A DNA stretch of 8,349 bases from JBEKDJ01 sp050014415 (lineage in GTDB: Bacteria; Desulfobacterota; BSN033; UBA1163). Below, piece by piece: positions 5,537-8,349 of the stretch. The translations under genes and the position numbers were made by a program. Within the stretch, counting starts at the first letter, position 1. Each line of letters begins with the position of its first letter. Location of the stretch: NCBI GenBank assembly GCA_050014415.1, contig JBEKDJ010000202.1:1-8349 (forward strand), read 5' to 3'. The notes under the pieces are model-generated. The model saw nothing but the letters and a program-made list of their open reading frames with translations, did not search any database and was not told where the DNA came from.

Positions 5537-6292
5537 ATGTCAACTACTCGGACTTCTGCCCGGAAACCCCGGATGGCAGGTTTCACCTGGAAACCACTGA
5601 TCATGCTGGCTGTGGTGGCAGCCGCGTTTGCGTGCGTGTATTTCACGCCGACGCGGAAGTATCTCGGCAACATCCAAGGCGTCAAGAGCTGGTTAGTGTC
5701 GCAGGGGTGGGTGGGTCCAGCGGCTTGGATGGGGATTGTTTTCGCGCTGGTAGCTGTAGGCATGCCGCGTCTGCTGTTCTGTCCTATTGGAGGCCTAGCT
5801 TTTGGATTCTGGCACGGCCTGCTCTGGACGCAAGTGGCAACACTGGCCGGGTATTATGTCCTGTTTCTGTTCGTGCGCTGGGGGGGTAGAGATTTCGTCC
5901 TCCGCCGTTGGCCGCGGGTCCGACGGCTCAAGGAACATGTTCACGGCCATTCCGCGGCGCTGCTGGTCTTTGCCGTGCGCCAGCTCCCCATCAGCGGGCT
6001 GATTATCAATTTTCTGCTAGGGCTGTCGCCCATCCAACACCGCCACTTTCTGCTGGGGACAGCCTTCGGGATTCTACCTGAGGCTATCCCGTTCACGCTG
6101 GTAGCCAGTGGCATGTTGAAGCTTTCCGACCGAAACACACCGCTCTACATTGCCGCTGCAGTGGGGATTCTCCTACTGGTGTGCGTCACCCTCTGGTACT
6201 TCTCCCGCCATTCGGGACTGTTGGCCGAGTTACGGAGCGAAGCTGAGGTCGTGGACGCTGAAGCCGGAGTCCCTCCGCCCGATGCACCCTAA
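5537..6292 (+). CDS. VTT-domain (TVP38/TMEM64, DedA-like) inner-membrane protein
   Basis: The product has 251 residues from ATG 5537. ATG 5573 is an alternative, and neither has a good Shine-Dalgarno. TM1 is about 19-36 (KPLIMLAVVAAAFACVYF). The VTT core follows: MPRLLFCPIGGLAFGFWHGL (76-95), an ATLAGYYVLFLFVRWGGRDF stretch (101-120) with the family's Gly-rich pair of half-membrane segments and the Arg after it, then VRQLPISGLIINFLLGLSPI (147-166), and GILPEAIPF (178-186). A last TM lies at 203-222 and an acidic, Pro-rich tail ends the chain. VTT proteins act as lipid scramblases or transporters at the membrane; the substrate here is unknown. Its base composition is visibly GC-richer than its neighbours, and it stands alone between gene remnants, which suggests recent acquisition. 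Confidence 0.85.
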   Translation: MSTTRTSARKPRMAGFTWKPLIMLAVVAAAFACVYFTPTRKYLGNIQGVKSWLVSQGWVGPAAWMGIVFALVAVGMPRLLFCPIGGLAFGFWHGLLWTQVATLAGYYVLFLFVRWGGRDFVLRRWPRVRRLKEHVHGHSAALLVFAVRQLPISGLIINFLLGLSPIQHRHFLLGTAFGILPEAIPFTLVASGMLKLSDRNTPLYIAAAVGILLLVCVTLWYFSRHSGLLAELRSEAEVVDAEAGVPPPDAP

Positions 6293-6296
6293 CTAG

Positions 6297-6434
6297 ACCC
6301 TTAACCGATTGATGTGTAGAGACCAAGTGGCTAGAGAATTGGGATTATCCGGTGAGGTTCAATGGATATTGAGAATAGGCTATCTGAAATCTTATCCTGA
6401 TCCGGTCAGCTTACGCATGCCCCCCCATGGTTGA
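6297..6434 (+). pseudogene. C-terminal scrap of a nitroreductase-like protein
   Basis: The frame, open from 6297, gives TLNRLMCRDQVARELGLSGE then VQWILRIGYLKSYPDPVSLR-MPPHG and a TGA stop. The pattern LN...R..LA..LGL.G..Q..LRIGY....P.S.R.P is what the end of nitroreductase-family (FMN-binding, NfnB/Acg-like) proteins looks like. The ATG at 6312 has no ribosome-binding site, and the preceding sequence is the end of the VTT gene, so this is a broken remnant, not a working gene. Assignment is by remembered pattern. Confidence 0.4.
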
Positions 6435-6561
6435 TTCAAAAATGACTGAAAACCTCTTTTGACTAGGATACCCTGCACATCGAAAGCCCATAGGCCTTGA
6501 GCCTGCCTTGTACCATCAATCGCTTACTCACTGGAGCACCGTCCATTCCGTGCAATTCATG

Positions 6562-6590
6562 TTGACTTTCTTATAGGAATAGATTATTTG
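6562..6590 (+). promoter_or_regulatory. Likely sigma-70 promoter of the flavoprotein-OsmC operon
   Basis: TTGACT (6562-6567), a 17-bp spacer, and TATTTG (6585-6590). Transcription would start near 6597, about 44 bp before the ATG. The rest of 6435-6640 holds no recognisable gene. Confidence 0.42.
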
Positions 6591-6640
6591 CCAGATAAGC
6601 TTGGAACATCTGCAAGCAAATCAAGAAGGAGGAAAGCAAA

Positions 6641-7207
6641 ATGAAGGTTGTGGCTTTTAACGGTAGTCCCCACAAGGATGGCAATACGACCATTCTGATC
6701 AACCATGTTTTTCATGAACTTGAGAAGGAACGGATTGAGACAGAGCTGGTACAGCTTTCCGCCAAGGAAATTCACGGGTGCATTGCTTGTTACAAATGTT
6801 TCGAGAATAAGGACCAGCAGTGTGCTGTGAAAACCGATGCGGCGAACGAGTATATCGAGAAGATGGTCGCGGCTGATGGAATTGTATTGGGCTCGCCGGT
6901 CTATTTTATTGACGTTACAACTGAAATGAAGGCGCTCATTGATCGTGCTGGTTTTGTATCTCTGGCCAATGGTGGGATACTAAAGAACAAGGCTGGTGGT
7001 GCCATAGCTGCCCTCCGCCGGTCAGGTGGTATGCATGCCATCGATTCGATGAATCATTTTCTTCTCAGCCAAGAGATCTTCATTGTTGGCCGCTGTATTG
7101 GTGTGGGTAGGGAAAAGGGAGAGGTAGAAAAAGACGAAGAAGGTATACGGGCTGCGAAGGCTCTCGGACAAAGGATGGCCTGGTTACTGAAGAAGCTCCA
7201 CGAGTAA
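6641..7207 (+). CDS. Iron-sulfur flavoprotein / NADPH-dependent FMN reductase family
   Basis: This 188-residue flavodoxin-fold protein is cytoplasmic. Residues 1-8 are the first beta strand and GSPHKDGNT (8-16) is the FMN-phosphate loop. C47-IA-C50-YK-C53-(x7)-C61 matches the compact CX2CX2CX4-7C cluster motif of Isf-type proteins, which hold a 4Fe-4S centre beside FMN. ADGIVLGSPVYFIDVTTEMK (78-97) is the second flavin-binding block, followed by LIDRAGF and the ALRRSGG loop. Such proteins move electrons from ferredoxin or NAD(P)H to oxidants, including O2 and H2O2 in archaeal Isf. AAGGAGG lies 8 bases before the ATG. It is 48 bp upstream of the selenoprotein OsmC gene, so a role in reducing or protecting against peroxides alongside it is plausible, though inferred. 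Confidence 0.88.
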   Translation: MKVVAFNGSPHKDGNTTILINHVFHELEKERIETELVQLSAKEIHGCIACYKCFENKDQQCAVKTDAANEYIEKMVAADGIVLGSPVYFIDVTTEMKALIDRAGFVSLANGGILKNKAGGAIAALRRSGGMHAIDSMNHFLLSQEIFIVGRCIGVGREKGEVEKDEEGIRAAKALGQRMAWLLKKLHE

Positions 7208-7255
7208 GTTGAATAGCTCATAGCGAAGAAGTCCGTTTCAATAGCGGAGGGTAAC

Positions 7256-7726
7256 ATGGGAGAAATCGTCCATACGTCGCGTATCAAGATTGTGAGGGAA
7301 AAAGGTCCCACAAGGAGAGCCATGATCGAAGGATTTAGTGAGCCAGTCTATTATGGTGTGCATGGGGGGATCAAGCGATTTTACAGAGTTGAACCCGAGA
7401 AGGAGCATGCTGCTACCCTTGACCACATCGTAGCTGCAACTGCTGGCTGAATGATGGGAACACTGGCCACGGTGCTGGCTGGAAAGAAGATTCCAACCCC
7501 TGAAGATCGTTACTGGGCAGACGTGGAAGGAGATGTTGAGAAGATTAATAATGTCTTGAAGATCACTCAGATTCGAGTCAAGTATCACCTGAAATTGCCA
7601 CAGGGAAAGGTCGAAGAGGCTAAAGAGGCCTTCTCCTCTTACCTGACTTTCTGTCCTGCAGCACAGAGTGTGATAGGCTGTATCAAAATCAAAGATGACA
7701 TAGTGATGGACGAAATAGCTGAGTAA
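7256..7726 (+). CDS. Selenocysteine-containing OsmC-family protein, in-frame UGA at Sec65
   Basis: The frame, read through TGA 7448-7450, gives 156 residues that form one complete OsmC/Ohr-type protein. The N-terminal half includes GVHGGIKRFYRVEP and LDHIVAATAG-U65-MMGTLATVLAG; this is the helix that carries the first catalytic Cys (xAxAGCxxGTLA in relatives), here Sec. The second half has the beta strands DVEGDVEKINNVLKITQIRV and KYHLKLP, then YLTFCPAAQSV with the second active-site Cys at 133 (another Cys at 142). The family reduces organic hydroperoxides through that Cys pair, so Sec65-Cys133 would be the redox couple. GGAGG lies five bases before the ATG. Two separate ORFs would split the fold at its catalytic residue. 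The ATGATG directly after the TGA has no separate ribosome-binding site. Cytoplasmic; downstream partner of the flavoprotein. Confidence 0.88.
7463..7482 (+). promoter_or_regulatory. Bacterial SECIS-like hairpin of the OsmC gene
   Basis: CTGGCCA (7463-7469) pairs with TGGCTGG (7476-7482), seven pairs including two G-U, capped by the loop CGGTGC. The loop guanines are 21-22 nt after the UGA, within the usual 16-37 nt. The stem is weaker than that in the peroxiredoxin gene but sits correctly within the coding sequence. Confidence 0.6.
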
Positions 7727-7745
7727 TTCGACGGTTCTTGTCGAA
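7727..7745 (+). terminator. Small hairpin directly after the OsmC stop codon
   Basis: TTCGAC (7727-7732) and GTCGAA (7740-7745) are perfect arms around a 7-nt loop. No T-run follows closely, so it is a weak terminator candidate or an mRNA 3'-end stabiliser. Confidence 0.35.
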
Positions 7746-7775
7746 ACCGAATCTTCTCTTATCCCTTAAGTATGA

Positions 7776-8349
7776 AGATGGGACGAAAGATATATTGAGA
7801 AAGATCCTGCCGCCCGGTTGACCCTTGGTGAGCTGTGCAAGTGGTATTTGGATCTCCCGGAAATAAAGGCGAAAGATTCTTATGATCGGGATGAGCAATT
7901 CTTTGATCATCTAAAGAGGCTTTTGGGAGAATCGACTAAGATTAAAGACATCACCGCTGGGAAGGTTGAATCCTATCAGACACAACGATTAGATGAACCC
8001 TCCCGTGCCCATAAGGGAGAGAAAATCAAGTCCGCCACTGTCAACAAAGAGGTCATCATTTTAAAGGTAGCCTTAAACCGGGCCGTTCGACATGGTAAGC
8101 TCCATCATAACCAAATCGCCACAGTGAAGAAGCTACCAGAAAACAATATACGAACCCGTCTATTGTCTCAAAAAGAATTTGATGGACTTCTCGAAAAATG
8201 CCCCCTGCACATAAGCCCTGTTGTCATGATTGGCTATTACATGGGACTTCGCCTTTCCGAGATCATCAATTTGACTTGGCACGAAGTGGATCTCAAAAAA
8301 GGTTTCATCCGCTTGACTGCAAACCGAACGAAAACTGACAGCGCTCGTT
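7776..8349 (+). pseudogene. Tyrosine recombinase (phage integrase family), N-terminal part missing and running off the window
   Basis: A single frame is open from 7776 (after TAA and TGA) to the window end, 191 codons. RYIEKDPAARLTLGELCKWY and LDLPEIKAKDSYDRD begin the core-binding domain, followed by DEQFFDHLKRLLGESTK and ATVNKEVIILKVALNRAV. The catalytic domain starts near RTRLLSQKEF. VMIGYYMGLRLSEIINLTW contains the first catalytic Arg in GLRLSEI, and the strand after VDL leads to NRTKTDSAR, the KT region near the catalytic Lys. HxxR and the Tyr nucleophile are beyond the window. Relatives have another ~50-60 residues (arm-site-binding domain) before the core-binding domain. Here stops interrupt that region and no ATG or GTG precedes the core-binding domain; a TTG occurs at about 7818. 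It is probably a decayed or 5'-truncated integrase of a mobile element. No attachment site or tRNA is visible. Confidence 0.72.

Noticed and set aside
7451..7726. Independent second gene starting at the ATGATG after the TGA
   Set aside because: There is no ribosome-binding site of its own, and it would be half an OsmC fold without the first catalytic residue; Sec read-through explains both halves.
1..8349. CRISPR arrays, rRNA genes, complete insertion sequences
   Set aside because: No regularly spaced direct repeats, no conserved rRNA segments and no transposase with terminal repeats are seen.

Overview
The window looks like chromosomal DNA of a deltaproteobacterium-like anaerobe or microaerophile (Desulfobacterota or relatives). 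This is inferred from several traits: GAF-GGDEF signalling, a class I cyclic-di-GMP riboswitch behind a sigma-54 promoter, a CX2CX2CX7C iron-sulfur flavoprotein, and two genes that use in-frame UGA as selenocysteine. No rRNA, tRNA or CRISPR array is visible.

Left part (1-2700). The tail of a plus-strand gene ends in a clear intrinsic terminator. Facing it is a minus-strand operon: an unrecognised 132-residue helical protein, a GAF-GGDEF diguanylate cyclase, and a small exported protein that may be a paralogue of the cut-off gene at the left edge. A good sigma-70-type promoter lies upstream on the minus strand.

Centre-left (2669-3382). On the plus strand, divergent from the cyclase operon, a sigma-54 promoter is followed by a c-di-GMP-I (GEMM) riboswitch and a terminator whose left arm is the aptamer's own 3' segment. 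Only a 9-codon ORF follows, so this is either an orphan switch that lost its gene or a c-di-GMP-sensing small RNA. A long imperfect hairpin of repeat type lies just beyond.

Centre (3383-5424). A minus-strand pair encodes a selenocysteine peroxiredoxin and a lipoprotein overlapping it by 4 bp. The peroxiredoxin looks like two ORFs split by TGA, but the TGA sits exactly at the peroxidatic residue (PxxxTxxU) and a SECIS-like hairpin follows. Upstream are gene remnants: a DUF2950-like C-terminus (minus), a DUF2845-like C-terminus (plus), and a frameshifted unrecognised gene (minus).

Right part (5471-8349). A GC-richer VTT/TVP38-type membrane protein is followed by a nitroreductase-like C-terminal scrap. 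Then comes an operon of an iron-sulfur flavoprotein-type reductase and a second selenoprotein, an OsmC-family peroxidase, again with UGA at the catalytic cysteine position and a SECIS-like hairpin. The window ends inside a tyrosine recombinase that lacks its N-terminal part.

The main biological signals are two independent selenocysteine thiol-peroxidase-type genes, and a c-di-GMP synthesis gene lying opposite a c-di-GMP-sensing RNA. The remnants and the recombinase indicate a region that is being rearranged.
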